Source of the DNA: Streptomyces sp. NBC_00239
GTDB lineage: Bacteria > Actinomycetota > Actinomycetes > Streptomycetales > Streptomycetaceae
Direction of reading: 5' to 3'
Length of the DNA: 64,000 nt
Assembly (NCBI RefSeq): GCF_036194065.1
Contig: NZ_CP108097.1
Location: forward strand, 62,001-126,000
Positions 34,777-43,900 of the stretch are shown here, one piece after another. How positions within the stretch are numbered: position 1 is the stretch's first letter; each line of letters starts with the position of its first letter. A program made the translations under genes and the position numbers. The notes beneath the pieces are model-generated. The model searched no databases. It worked only from the letters and a program-made list of their open reading frames with translations, and was not told the origin of the DNA.

Positions 34777-36023
34777 GGTGTCTGTCGTTTCTGGCCGACG
34801 ATGGGGAGGTGGGTCATCCCGGCGATGAAGTACGACCGCAGGTGCTGCGGTTCGCCGGCGAGCTCGATCGACTGGAACCGCGTGAGCAGTTCCTCGAAGA
34901 AGATGCGCAGCGTCATCCGGGCGAGCGGCGCCCCGATGCAGAAGTGCGTCCCGAACCCGAACGCGGCCTGGCGCTTGGCGCCTTCGCGCGTGATGTCGAA
35001 GGTGTGCGGGTCGGGGAAGAGGGTCTCGTCCCGGTTGGCCGAGCCGATCCACGCCACGACCGCGCCGCCGGCCGGGATGGTGCCCCCGCCGATCTCGACG
35101 TCGTCCACCGCGTACCGCATGAAGTTGCAGGCCGCCGACGTCCAGCGCAGCCCTTCCTCGACCAGGTTCGGCACCAGCGAGAGGTCGGCCGCCGCCTTGT
35201 CGAACTGCACGGGGCGCTCGATGAGCGCCTCGACGGTGCCCGAGACGGTGTGCGGCGTGGTCACGTTGGCGCCCAGCAGGATGCTGTAGCCGTCGAGGGC
35301 GATCTCCTCGTCGGACAGGGCCTCGCCGCCGGGGCGGAAGGTCATGAGGTGGTGCAGCAGGCTCTCGTCCTCTTCGCCGGACTTGCGGCGCGTCTTGACC
35401 CAGTCCCGGACGTAGGTGAGGAGCTCGTGGTGGGAGATGGCGAGGGTCGCGGCCTCGCTGCCCAGCTGGAAGTGCGGGTCCGAGGGAGCCGTCACCATCG
35501 CGGTGAGCTGGACGAGCTCCTGCCAGTCCTTCTCCGGGAGACCCAGGAGGGGGCCGGTGACCATCGCCGGGAGCAGCAGCGCCTTCTCGGCCAGGTCGAA
35601 GACCTCGCCGTCGAGCGCCGGTTCGAGGAAGTGCACGATCGTGCGCCGGATCGAGTCCTCCCAGGTCTTCACGGCCCGGGCGGTGAGCTTGGTGCCGAGC
35701 GGCCGGCGGACCTCGGTGTGCCGCGGCGGGTCGGTCGACGTCATGAGCACGCCGGCCGCGGGGTCGTCCGTCCCGAGGTGGGTGGGGACCGTGCCGCGCT
35801 CGGAGGTGAACTCGCGGTGGTCGCTCAGGACGCGGCGGACGTCCTCGTAGCGGGTCACGGACCAGAACTCGCGGCCGTCCGGCAGGACCTGGTGGTGCAG
35901 CGGCGCCTTGGCCCGCATCACGTCCCAGATCGGGTGCGGATCGCCCGAGGTGTAGAGGTCCAGGTCGAACAGGTCGAGGCCGGCGAGGTCGACGTCGCGG
36001 GCGGGACCCGGCGTCAGCCTCAC
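34773..36023 (-). CDS. Cytochrome P450, putative aminoacyl-PCP beta-hydroxylase
   Basis: This 416-residue P450 has a heme-binding loop FGFGTHFCIGAPLAR with Cys362, and an EXXR motif at EEGLR (289-293). The I-helix reads LLGANVTTPHTVSG (249-262). The threonine is kept, but the acid normally just before it (AGxET) is Val254. The GTG start overlaps the free PCP stop and the stop overlaps the transferase start, so the three genes form one tight unit. P450s encoded beside a lone PCP commonly hydroxylate the beta-carbon of the amino acid on it. Leucine to 3-hydroxyleucine is my guess, from the azinothricin-like context. The A domain that would load the free PCP is not in the window. Confidence 0.92.
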   Translation of the reverse strand: MRLTPGPARDVDLAGLDLFDLDLYTSGDPHPIWDVMRAKAPLHHQVLPDGREFWSVTRYEDVRRVLSDHREFTSERGTVPTHLGTDDPAAGVLMTSTDPPRHTEVRRPLGTKLTARAVKTWEDSIRRTIVHFLEPALDGEVFDLAEKALLLPAMVTGPLLGLPEKDWQELVQLTAMVTAPSDPHFQLGSEAATLAISHHELLTYVRDWVKTRRKSGEEDESLLHHLMTFRPGGEALSDEEIALDGYSILLGANVTTPHTVSGTVEALIERPVQFDKAAADLSLVPNLVEEGLRWTSAACNFMRYAVDDVEIGGGTIPAGGAVVAWIGSANRDETLFPDPHTFDITREGAKRQAAFGFGTHFCIGAPLARMTLRIFFEELLTRFQSIELAGEPQHLRSYFIAGMTHLPIVGQKRQTP

Positions 36024-36259
36024 GCCGCGGCCCTCCCCTGCTCGATCAGCTCGGCGACCCGGGCCGGGGTCTGGGCCAGGTAGAAGTCGCGCACGGACAG
36101 CTGGACGCCGTAGTCCTGCGCCACCCGCTCGATGATCTTGATTCCGGTGAGCGAATTGCCGCCGAGCACGAAGAAGTCGTCCTCGACCCCGACCTTTCCG
36201 TCGGCGAGGAATTCCCCCCACAGCTCCGCGATGTCCTGCGCCAGCGACACAGATTCCAT
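36020..36259 (-). CDS. Free-standing peptidyl carrier protein
   Basis: The 79-residue protein is a single carrier domain with LGGNSLTGIKI and Ser36 as the phosphopantetheine site. DFYLAQTPARVAELIEQ forms the last helix. It would hold an amino acid as a thioester for the neighbouring P450, and the product would then be passed on by the Cys-type transferase. Start: ATG 36259 (MESVSLAQDI), preceded by AAAGGGA; there is no larger plausible frame. It is first in the PCP-P450-transferase-PKS transcription unit and faces the divergent flavin monooxygenase across about 390 bp of regulatory DNA. Confidence 0.9.
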   Translation of the reverse strand: MESVSLAQDIAELWGEFLADGKVGVEDDFFVLGGNSLTGIKIIERVAQDYGVQLSVRDFYLAQTPARVAELIEQGRAAA

Positions 36260-36368
36260 TGCCCGTCTTCCCTTTCTCCACCGACCGGGAGTGCCCGCTC
36301 GCGTCATTTCGGTCCTGCCTCCGGACCGTCCACCGCCGTTACGGCCACTGGGGGCCATGGGCCGCGCT

Positions 36369-36384
36369 GTCCCGCCGGCGAGAC
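36369..36384. promoter_or_regulatory. 16-bp palindrome copy, one mismatch
   Basis: GTCCCGCCGGCGAGAC differs by one base from the perfect palindrome found at 36521 and 15461. It lies 110-125 bp upstream of the free PCP start codon, followed on the plus strand by the AT-rich stretch AAAATCTCTG. Confidence 0.45.
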
Positions 36385-36520
36385 AAAATCTCTGAATGGC
36401 CGGACCGAGTCTCGCGTGAATTCGCGCCCGATCACACCGTGCCGGCGGTGTCCCGGTACTCCCCGGCCCGTGAGGTTGAGAGTGGACCAGGCGGCCGAAC
36501 CACGACGCTCCCCGAGGACC

Positions 36521-36536
36521 GTCCCGCCGGCGGGAC
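36521..36536. promoter_or_regulatory. 16-bp perfect palindrome, second copy
   Basis: GTCCCGCCGGCGGGAC is identical to the copy at 15461-15476, 21 kb away in the same cluster. It lies about 110 bp upstream of the flavin monooxygenase and 152 bp from the copy at 36369. Confidence 0.5.
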
Positions 36537-36645
36537 ACGGCAAGTTCGGCAGCGGCTTGCCCCGTCGGGAACCGGCGTTTATTGACCGGCTGATTCCCGT
36601 TCAGTGAACGTGAAGGTGATTCAACGACGTTAGAGGCGCAGTGGA

Positions 36646-38175
36646 ATGAGGGGGAACGACGTGGGACACAGCGACATCGATGCAGACGTGGTGATCGCGG
36701 GCGCCGGGCCGACAGGCCTGATGCTCGCCTGCGAGCTGCGTCTGGCGGGCGTCGACGTGGTGGTGGCCGAGCGGCTCCCGGAGCCGACGGGCGAATCGCG
36801 GGCCGGCGGAATCCACTCCCGCACCCTGGAGGTGCTCGACCAGCGCGGGATCGTGGAGCGATTCCTCGAGATCGGCGAACTCCAGCCGGTCGGCCATTTC
36901 TCCGCCCTCTTTCTAGACTTCGACGAGTCGGAATCGAGGCACCCCTTCCCGCTGATGATCCTTCAGTCCGCCATCGAGCGGCTGCTGGAGGAGCGCGCCA
37001 CCGAGCTCGGCGTACGGATCCGCCGGGCGTCCGAGGTGACGGGCGTCAGCCAGGACGAGACCGGCGTGAGCGTCGAGCTGAACGCGGGCACGCCGGACGC
37101 GGCGACGCTGCGCGCCCGCTACCTCGTGGGCTGCGACGGCGGGCGCAGCGCGGTGCGCAAGCTGGCCGGCATCGACTTCCCCGGCACGGCGGCGACGATG
37201 ACCTCGCTGATCGGCGACGTCGAGCTCCCCGACATGACCGAGGACTACATCTGGGTGCGGCGCGTCGAGGGCGGCGACTACTCGGCGGTCGCCTTCGAGC
37301 CGGGCTGGTACCGGGTGATCACCTCCGAGTACGACCTCGTGGACCCCGACGAGGTCACGACGTTCGAGCAGCTCCGGGACGCGCTGATCCGGCTGGCGGG
37401 CACGGACTTCGGGATGACCAACCCGCGGTGGATCTCCCGGTTCAACGACACCGCGCGGCAGGCCGCCCAGTACCGGCAGGGCCGGGTGCTGCTCGCGGGC
37501 GACGCCGCGCACATCCACTTCCCGGCCGGCGGGCAGGGACTGAACATGGGCGTGCAGGACGCCGTCAACCTCGGCTGGAAGCTCGCCTCGGTGGTGCGCG
37601 GCACGGCCCCGGAGAGCCTCCTGGACACCTACCACGCAGAGCGCCACCCCATCGGGGAGCGCGTGCTGCACAACACCCGGGCGCAGGCGGCGCTGGCCCG
37701 CCCCGGCGCCCAGACGGACGCGCTGCGCGACGTCTTCAGCGAGCTGATGGTGTTCGACGACGTCAACACGAAGCTGCGGCACATGCTGAACGCCCTGGAC
37801 ATCCGCTACCCGGCCGAGGGCGGCCACGAGCTGGCGGGCCGCCGGGTCTTCGACGCCGACCTCAAGTCGTCCGACGGCGCCGAGTGCGTCTACGAGCTGC
37901 TCCACGGCGGCCGCCCCGTCCTGCTCGACCTGGGCGCCGGCGGCGAGCTGGCGGCGCTGGCCCGGGGCTGGGCCGGCCGCGTCGACTTCGTCGAGGCCCG
38001 CAGCGAGGACGAGGTCTGGCCCGTCCCGGGCGTCGGCGAGATCCCGGCGCCCGCCGCGGTCCTGATCCGCCCCGACGGCCACGCCGCCTGGGCGGTCTCC
38101 CACGGCGACGCGCCCGACACGGCGGCGCTGCGGACCGCGCTCACCACCTGGTTCGGCCCGGCCCTGGAGGGCTGA
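36646..38175 (+). CDS. Class A FAD-dependent monooxygenase (aromatic-hydroxylase type)
   Basis: The protein has 509 residues. The FAD-binding GAGPTGLMLACEL begins at about residue 17, the DG motif region GCDGGRSAVRK is at about 161-171, and the GD motif is LLAGDAAHIHFPAGGQG, typical of the PgaE/RdmE group. These enzymes hydroxylate electron-rich carbons such as phenols, and some relatives act on enolised 1,3-dicarbonyls. No aromatic substrate is evident in this pathway. The enolisable 2-methyl-3-oxo acyl chain made by the last PKS could therefore be the substrate, giving the alpha-hydroxyl found in azinothricin-type acyl groups (inference). It is the only plus-strand gene in the core. ATG 36646 is used here; GTG 36661 has a stronger site (GAGGGGG) and is a real alternative. 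Confidence 0.92.
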   Translation: MRGNDVGHSDIDADVVIAGAGPTGLMLACELRLAGVDVVVAERLPEPTGESRAGGIHSRTLEVLDQRGIVERFLEIGELQPVGHFSALFLDFDESESRHPFPLMILQSAIERLLEERATELGVRIRRASEVTGVSQDETGVSVELNAGTPDAATLRARYLVGCDGGRSAVRKLAGIDFPGTAATMTSLIGDVELPDMTEDYIWVRRVEGGDYSAVAFEPGWYRVITSEYDLVDPDEVTTFEQLRDALIRLAGTDFGMTNPRWISRFNDTARQAAQYRQGRVLLAGDAAHIHFPAGGQGLNMGVQDAVNLGWKLASVVRGTAPESLLDTYHAERHPIGERVLHNTRAQAALARPGAQTDALRDVFSELMVFDDVNTKLRHMLNALDIRYPAEGGHELAGRRVFDADLKSSDGAECVYELLHGGRPVLLDLGAGGELAALARGWAGRVDFVEARSEDEVWPVPGVGEIPAPAAVLIRPDGHAAWAVSHGDAPDTAALRTALTTWFGPALEG

Positions 38176-38177
38176 GG

Positions 38178-38244
38178 CCCCGTACGACGAAGGCGGCCGC
38201 CACGACCTGCTGAGGGTCGTGGCGGCCGCCTTCGTCGTACGGGG
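38178..38244. terminator. Perfect 30-bp-stem bidirectional terminator
   Basis: The arms at 38178-38207 and 38215-38244 are exact reverse complements over 30 bases with a 7-nt loop (TGCTGAG). It begins 3 bp after the monooxygenase stop and separates it from the convergent exporter operon. Confidence 0.85.
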
Positions 38245-38329
38245 TGGACGCGGTGCGCGCGCAGCCGGGCGGCACGGGCGGGGACGGGCGGCCGGGGCGG
38301 ATCGGGACCGCGGCGGGCGGACGCACGGA

Positions 38330-38360
38330 AGCCGCCTCGGCGACGTGCGCCGAGGCGGCT
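38330..38360 (-). terminator. Hairpin terminator after the exporter operon
   Basis: AGCCGCCTCGGCG (38330-38342) and CGCCGAGGCGGCT (38348-38360) form a perfect 13-bp stem with a 5-nt loop, 42 bp beyond the stop of the ABC permease gene on the minus strand. Confidence 0.7.
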
Positions 38361-38401
38361 CCGGGGGAAGGACCGACCGGCCGGTCCGGGCCGGCCGGGG
38401 G

Positions 38402-39163
38402 TCAGGCCCGCTTCTTGAACGTGGAGACCGCCCACACGTAGCCGACCACGGCGATCCCGACGCACCAGGCGACGGCCGCGACCGCGTCGCCGCCGGACGG
38501 GTTGCCCGCCAGCAGTCCGCGCAGCGTCTCGATGATCGGGGTGAAGGGCTGGTACTCCGCGAACTGCCGCACGCCGGCCCCCATCGACTCCGCGGGGACG
38601 AACGCGCTGCTCAGGAACGGCAGCATGATCAGCGGCACGGCGCCCATGCCGGCGGACTCCGCGGACTTGGAGGCCAGGCCCATGGCGACGGTGAGCCAGC
38701 CGGTGGCGAAGCTGAGGAGCACGATGACGCCGATCACGCCGAGCCAGTCGGTGGCGCTCGCGGCCGGGTCGAAGCCCATCGCGAAGGCCACCGCGATGAT
38801 GGCGGCGCAGCCCGCCAGGGCGCGGACCGTGGTGATGACGACGTGCCCGGTCAGCATGGCGCCGCGGGAGACGTCCATGACCTTGAACCGGTTGATGATG
38901 CCCTTGGTCATGTCGGAGTTCACGGCCGTCGCGGTGGCGCTCAGCCCGTAGCTGATGGCCATCACGAGCAGGCCGGGCGTCACGTAGTTGATGTACGTGT
39001 CGCCGACGCTGAACGCGCCGCCGAACACCTTGACGAACATCAGCATGATCACGATGGGCACCAGGACCGCGTTGAACATCGTGATGGGGTTGCGCACGTT
39101 GTGCTTGAGGTTGCGGCGCAGCATGATCGCCGAATCGGCCAACGGCGTCGAGACAGTGCTCAC
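38402..39163 (-). CDS. ABC-2 type transporter permease, DrrB-like
   Basis: This 253-residue membrane protein has about six hydrophobic segments, including MFNAVLVPIVIMLMFVKVF, YVTPGLLVMAISYGLSATA, AGCAAIIAVAFAMGF, WLGVIGVIVLLSFATGWL and a final AVAWCVGIAVVGYVWAV. The conserved LPFLSSAFVPAESM...AEYQPFTPIIETLR block of drug-exporter permeases is present. With the ATPase whose stop overlaps its GTG start (GTGA), it forms a DrrAB-type exporter, probably for the cluster product and self-protection. It is the last gene of the NRPS-thioesterase-ABC transcription unit and is followed by hairpin terminators. Start chosen for the overlap and the GGAGG lying upstream inside the ATPase gene. Confidence 0.94.
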   Translation of the reverse strand: MSTVSTPLADSAIMLRRNLKHNVRNPITMFNAVLVPIVIMLMFVKVFGGAFSVGDTYINYVTPGLLVMAISYGLSATATAVNSDMTKGIINRFKVMDVSRGAMLTGHVVITTVRALAGCAAIIAVAFAMGFDPAASATDWLGVIGVIVLLSFATGWLTVAMGLASKSAESAGMGAVPLIMLPFLSSAFVPAESMGAGVRQFAEYQPFTPIIETLRGLLAGNPSGGDAVAAVAWCVGIAVVGYVWAVSTFKKRA

Positions 39164-40113
39164 TGTGCCATCGCCTCCTTGCTCTTGTGCTCGGTGCCCG
39201 TCTTTTCGGTGAGGGCGAGGAAGACGTCGTCGAGGTCCGGCCGGTTGACCGAGAACTCCATGGCGTCGATCGAGTGCGCGTCGAGCCGGTCCAGCAGGAC
39301 CCGCAGCGACCGCGTCTCGCCGTCGCTCGGCACCCGCAGGGTCAGCTCCTCGTCGTCGCGCGTGGACTCGCCCAGGACCCGGGCCGCGGCGTCGAGTTCG
39401 TAGTGGTCGGCGAAGCGGAACCGGACGTGGGTGCCGGGGATCTGGCGCTTGAGCTCGTCGGAGGTGCCCTGGGCGACCAGGCGGCCCCCGTTGAGCACCG
39501 CGATCTGGTCGGCGAGCTGGTCGGCCTCCTCGAGGTACTGGGTGGTGAGGAAGATGGTGGTGCCCTCGGCGACCAGCTCGCGGACGATGCCCCACATGGT
39601 GCGCCGGCTGCGCGGGTCGAGACCCGTCGTCGGCTCGTCCAGGAAGATGATCTCCGGGTTGCCGACCAGGGTCATCGCCAGGTCCAGCTTGCGGCGCATG
39701 CCGCCGGAGTACGTCGCCGACAGCTTGTCCGCCGACTCCACCAGGTCGAAACGCTCCAGCAGTCGCGTCACCACCTGGTCGCCGGAGCGCACCCGCTTCA
39801 GGTCCGCCATCAGCTGCAGGTTCTCCCGGCCCGACAACAGCTCGTCCACCGCGGCGAACTGACCGGTCACGCCGATGGACGCGCGCGCCTGCTGCGTCGC
39901 GGTCGCCACGTCGTGCCCGGCGACCGTCACCGTGCCGGCGTCCGCTCTCAGCAGCGTCGTCAGGACGTTGACCGTCGTCGTCTTGCCGGCCCCGTTCGGG
40001 CCGAGCAGGGAGAAGATCGATCCCGCGGCGACTTCGAAGTCGATGCCGTCGAGCACGACCTTGTCGCCGTATGCCTTGCGCAGCCCTGAAACTGCAATCG
40101 CTGAACTTCTCAT
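39160..40113 (-). CDS. ABC transporter ATP-binding protein, DrrA-like
   Basis: The 317-residue ATPase has Walker A GPNGAGKTT, Q-loop TGQFAAVDELLSGRENL, signature YSGGMRRKLDLA, Walker B IIFLDEPTTGLDPRS and the switch region LTTQYLEEADQLAD, then a C-terminal domain typical of daunorubicin-resistance-type ATPases. It powers the permease encoded immediately downstream, with a 4-bp overlap. It lies 62 bp after the type II thioesterase gene, so export is probably co-expressed with the NRPS genes. The substrate is inferred to be the cyclic peptide product. Confidence 0.95.
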   Translation of the reverse strand: MRSSAIAVSGLRKAYGDKVVLDGIDFEVAAGSIFSLLGPNGAGKTTTVNVLTTLLRADAGTVTVAGHDVATATQQARASIGVTGQFAAVDELLSGRENLQLMADLKRVRSGDQVVTRLLERFDLVESADKLSATYSGGMRRKLDLAMTLVGNPEIIFLDEPTTGLDPRSRRTMWGIVRELVAEGTTIFLTTQYLEEADQLADQIAVLNGGRLVAQGTSDELKRQIPGTHVRFRFADHYELDAAARVLGESTRDDEELTLRVPSDGETRSLRVLLDRLDAHSIDAMEFSVNRPDLDDVFLALTEKTGTEHKSKEAMAQ

Positions 40114-40175
40114 GCCTCCACTTTCCTCTCCGGGCCTGTCATCGACCTGTCACAGCACTGACGCGAGCGCCTGTC

Positions 40176-40895
40176 CTAGCGGCCGCGGGCGGACTCCGCT
40201 TCGATCACGTCGAGTACCTCGCGGCCGCTGTCGACCAGGTACATGTGGTCGCCGGGGAACTCCACGTAGCTGAAGCCGGCCGTGGTCGCGGCCTGCCACT
40301 GGTTGCCCTCCTCGGCCGTGACCAGGCCGTCGGAGTCGCCGCGCAGCGAGCAGATCGGCACCGTCACCGGGTCGTCGATGCTCGGCACGTAGTTCTCGTG
40401 CATCTCGCAGTCGGCCTGGAGCACGGGGAGGATGAGCTCGCGCATCTCCGGGTGGTCGAGGGCCTCGTGCCGGAAGCCCGCGAACTCCTCGACCCGGGCG
40501 AGGAACTCGTCGTCCTGGAGCCCGGTCGCCCGGCGCTCGCGCTGGGTCCAGGGACCCGGCGAACCGCTGACGAACAGCCGCTCGACCTGCACGCCGCGCG
40601 CGGTGAGCAGGTGCACCAGCTCGTACGCGAGCACCGCGCCCAGGCTGTGCCCGAACAGCACGACCCGGGCCCCTTCGCCGAGGTCCGCGACGATCTCGTC
40701 GATCGAGCCCTTGGCCGCCTCGACGACGTTCCGGTACGGCTCCTCCATGAACTTCCGCTCCCGGCCGGGGAGCTCGACGGAGGTCACCCGCCACCGGCCG
40801 GCGGACAGCTCCCGCCACGGGTGGAAGAACGAAGGACCCGCTCCCGCGAACGGCACGCACAGCAGCGTGGTCTGTTCCTCGTGTCCCGCAGACAT
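40176..40895 (-). CDS. Type II thioesterase (Ser nucleophile)
   Basis: This 239-residue protein is a classical editing thioesterase: LLCVPFAGAGPSFFHPW at the N-terminus, nucleophile elbow FGHSLGA with Ser84, an acid in SLRGDSDGLV and the His in FPGDHMYLV. Such enzymes clear wrongly loaded or stalled acyl and aminoacyl groups from carrier domains. It follows the Thr-NRPS gene by 79 bp and precedes the exporter genes. Comparison with the Cys-type homologue at 34039 shows two divergent copies with probably different jobs. ATG 40895 was chosen; in-frame TTG/GTG codons lie within 30 bp upstream, so the exact start is uncertain. Confidence 0.93.
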   Translation of the reverse strand: MSAGHEEQTTLLCVPFAGAGPSFFHPWRELSAGRWRVTSVELPGRERKFMEEPYRNVVEAAKGSIDEIVADLGEGARVVLFGHSLGAVLAYELVHLLTARGVQVERLFVSGSPGPWTQRERRATGLQDDEFLARVEEFAGFRHEALDHPEMRELILPVLQADCEMHENYVPSIDDPVTVPICSLRGDSDGLVTAEEGNQWQAATTAGFSYVEFPGDHMYLVDSGREVLDVIEAESARGR

Positions 40896-40974
40896 GCCGG
40901 ACCCTGTCACGCCGACCAACCCCAATCATCCATTTCGATCGTTTGTCGAGTTCCGTAAAAAAGTCGGCCGGCGG

Positions 40975-43900
40975 TCACGCCAGCTTGTCGCCGACGACCG
41001 CGAAGAATTCGGCCACGGGTCCGGGCATGTGCATCTCGTGGTGCGTGGCCCGCATGTCGTGCACGTCGAGGGAACCGAGGACGTACGGCCGCCAGAGGTG
41101 CGCGTACGACTGGTCCTCGAGCGTGGCGTTGAAATACAGCACGTCGCCGCGGTAGGCGGGCGATTCGAAATCCATCATCCGGGACGTGTTGTTGGCGATG
41201 ACCTTCGCCATGGTGTCCAGGAAGCCCTGCCGGTTGCCCATGCGGATGTACCGGCTGAAGTCCTCTTCGAGTTCGTCCCGGTAGTCCGACGAGTCCTTTC
41301 CGCCGTGGACCTCGGTGAATCCGTGGCCGCCCGGCTGGGCGTCCAGGATCGCGACGAGGGCGACCTCGTGGCCGAGCCGGTCGAGCTTGTCCGCGACGGC
41401 CTGCACGATGGTGCCGCCGTAGGACCAGCCGATGAGGTTGAAGGGGCCTTCCGGCTGGATCTTCAGCATCTCGGTGACGTAGTCGTCGACCATCTCCTGC
41501 ACGGAGCCGGCGAGGGTGTCCACGCCGTCGGAGCCGCGGGACTGCAGGGCGTAGGCGGCCCGGTCCTGGAGGTGCAGCACGAAGCTGTAGTACGCCCAGC
41601 CCAGCCCGCCGCCGCCGTGGAAGAACCACACCGGCGGCTTGCCCGTGCCGGGGTCGGTGTTCAGCGGCAGCACGACCGCGAACGAGTCGGCGTCGTCGTC
41701 GGGGACACCGCCGGCGAGCATCAGCGCGGCCAGCTCGGCCACGGTCGGGTACTTGATGATCGTCCGGATCGGGATGTCGATGTCGAACTCCTTGCGGACG
41801 CGCACGCTGAGGCGGGTGGCCAGCAGCGAGTGCCCGCCGAGCGCGAAGAAGCCGTCGTCGATGCCGACCCGCTCCAGGCCCAGCAGTTCGGCGAACAGGG
41901 CGCTCAGCCGCTGCTCGTAGGCGTTGCGCGGCTCCCGGCCGCCGACCGCGGTGTGCGCGTCCTCCTCGGGCAGCGCCCGGCGGTCGAGCTTGCCGTTGGA
42001 GGTCAGCGGGATCTCGGGCAGCGCGATCAGCGCGGACGGCACCATGTAGTCCGGCAGGCTGCCGCGCAGGTACTCGGTGAGCTCGGCGACCGACACGGTG
42101 GCCTCGGGCTCGGGCACCACGTAGCCGACCAGGCGCTTGTCGTCCGCCCCGTTCTCGCGGACCAGGACGACGGCCTCGGCGACGCCGGGGTGGCCGGCCA
42201 GGGCGTGCTCGATCTCGCCGAGCTCGATGCGGAAGCCGCGGATCTTGACCTGGGAGTCGGCCCGGCCGACGTACTCCAGCTGGCCGTTCTTGCTCCAGCG
42301 GACCAGGTCGCCACTGCGGTACATGCGCTCGCCCGGCTCGCCGAACGGGCACGCGACGAAGCGTCCCGCGGTCAGGTCCGGCCGGCCGTGGTAGCCGCGG
42401 GCCAGGCCGTAGCCCGCCACGTACAGCTCGCCGGTGACGCCGGTGGCCGCCGGCTTGAGGTTGGTGTCCAGGACGTAGGCGCGCAGGCCCGGGATGGCCG
42501 GGCCGATCACGCTGGCCTTGAAGCGGGCGGCGGAGTGCTCGTCCAGGTCGATGCGGGTGACGTGCACGGTGGTCTCGGTGATGCCGTACATGTTCACGAG
42601 CACCGGCGCGTCGGAGGCGTGGCGCGCGTACCAGTCCGCGAGGCGGTTCAGGTCGAGGGCCTCGCCGCCGAACACGACGTAGCGCAGCGCCAGTTCCTCG
42701 CCGGGGGCGTCGGCGTCGGCCTGGACCAGCTGGTAGAAGGCCGAGGGGGTCTGGTTGAGGATGGTGACCCGCTCGCGGGCGAGCAGCTGGAGGAAGTCGG
42801 CCGGGGAGCGGGAGACGTCGTAGGGGACGACGACGAGGCGTCCGCCGTGGAGCAGCGGGCCCCACAGCTCCCACACCGAGAAGTCGAAGGCGTACGAGTG
42901 GAAGAGGGTCCACACGTCGTCCGCGCCGAAGGAGAAGCCCTCCCGGGTGCCGCTGAAGAGCCCGACCACGTTGCTGTGCGGGATGAGCACGCCCTTGGGG
43001 CGGCCGGTGGACCCGGAGGTGTAGATGACGTACGCCGGGTGCGCGGGGCTCAGGGCCGCGCGGCGCTCGGCGTCGGTGAGGTCGGTGTCCGCGTGCCCCG
43101 CGAAGGCCTCGGCCTGGTCGAGGTGGACCAGCGGGAGGTCGTGGGACAGGTCGAGCGCCACCTCGTTGGTGCTGGTGGTGACCAGCAGGACCGGCTCGGC
43201 GTCCTGGACGATGTAGGCGATGCGGTCGGCCGGGGAGTCGGGGTCGATCGGCAGGTAGGCGCCGCCCGCCTTGAGGACCGCCAGCAGGGCGACGACCAGG
43301 TCGGCGGAGCGCTCCAGGCAGACGCCGACGAGGGACTCGGGGCCCACGCCCTGGGCGACGAGGTGGCGCGCGAGCCGGTTGGCGCGGGCGTTGGTCTCGC
43401 CGTAGGTGAGGGTGGTGTCCTCGTAGGAGACCGCGCCGGCCTCCGGACGCAGCGCGGCCTGGCGCTCGAACAGCTCGACGAGGGTGGCCTCGGGGACGTC
43501 GTTGCGGGCGGCGTTGACCTCGGTGAGCAGGCGCTCGCGCTCGGGCGCGCTCAGCACGTCGATGTCCCCGACGTGCACGTTCGGGTCGGCGACGATCTGC
43601 TCCAGCACGCGCACGAGCCGGGCCGCGATCACCTCGGCCGAGTCCTGGTCGAACAGCTGGGTCGCGTACTGGACGTCGCCGCGCAGGGCGCCCGACTCGT
43701 CGACGGTCAGGCTGAAGAACAGGTCGGTCATGGCGGTCGCCGGGATGGCCTGCTCGAACTGCATGTCGAGCCCGGGGATCCCGAAGTCCGGCTTCGCGTA
43801 GCTCTGCCAGGCGAACATGACCTGGAACAGCGGCTGGTAGGAGGCGGAGCGCTCCGGGTTGATGGCCTCGACCAGCAGGTCGAAGGGCAGGTCCTGGTGC

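Larger units (their letters stand above)
36260..36645. promoter_or_regulatory. Divergent intergenic region with palindromes
   Basis: This 386-bp stretch has no gene I can support. It separates the minus-strand PCP/P450/PKS unit from the plus-strand flavin monooxygenase. It holds two copies of the cluster palindrome (36369-36384 and 36521-36536), an inverted repeat CGGTCC/GGACCG at 36310-36328, and a perfect 13-bp palindrome CGTTCAGTGAACG at 36598-36610. The last lies about 23 bp downstream of a possible -35 TTGACC at 36582-36587 and may cover the -10 of the monooxygenase promoter. All of this suggests shared control of both units. Confidence 0.55.

Noticed and set aside
36646..38175. The flavin monooxygenase as the ornithine N-hydroxylase for piperazate
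   Set aside because: N-hydroxylating monooxygenases of the KtzI/SidA type are class B with separate FAD and NADPH motifs. This one has the single FAD site and the DG/GD motifs of class A.
38221..39403. A plus-strand gene opposite the ABC permease
   Set aside because: It is the shadow of the permease and its terminator and begins inside the 30-bp hairpin.
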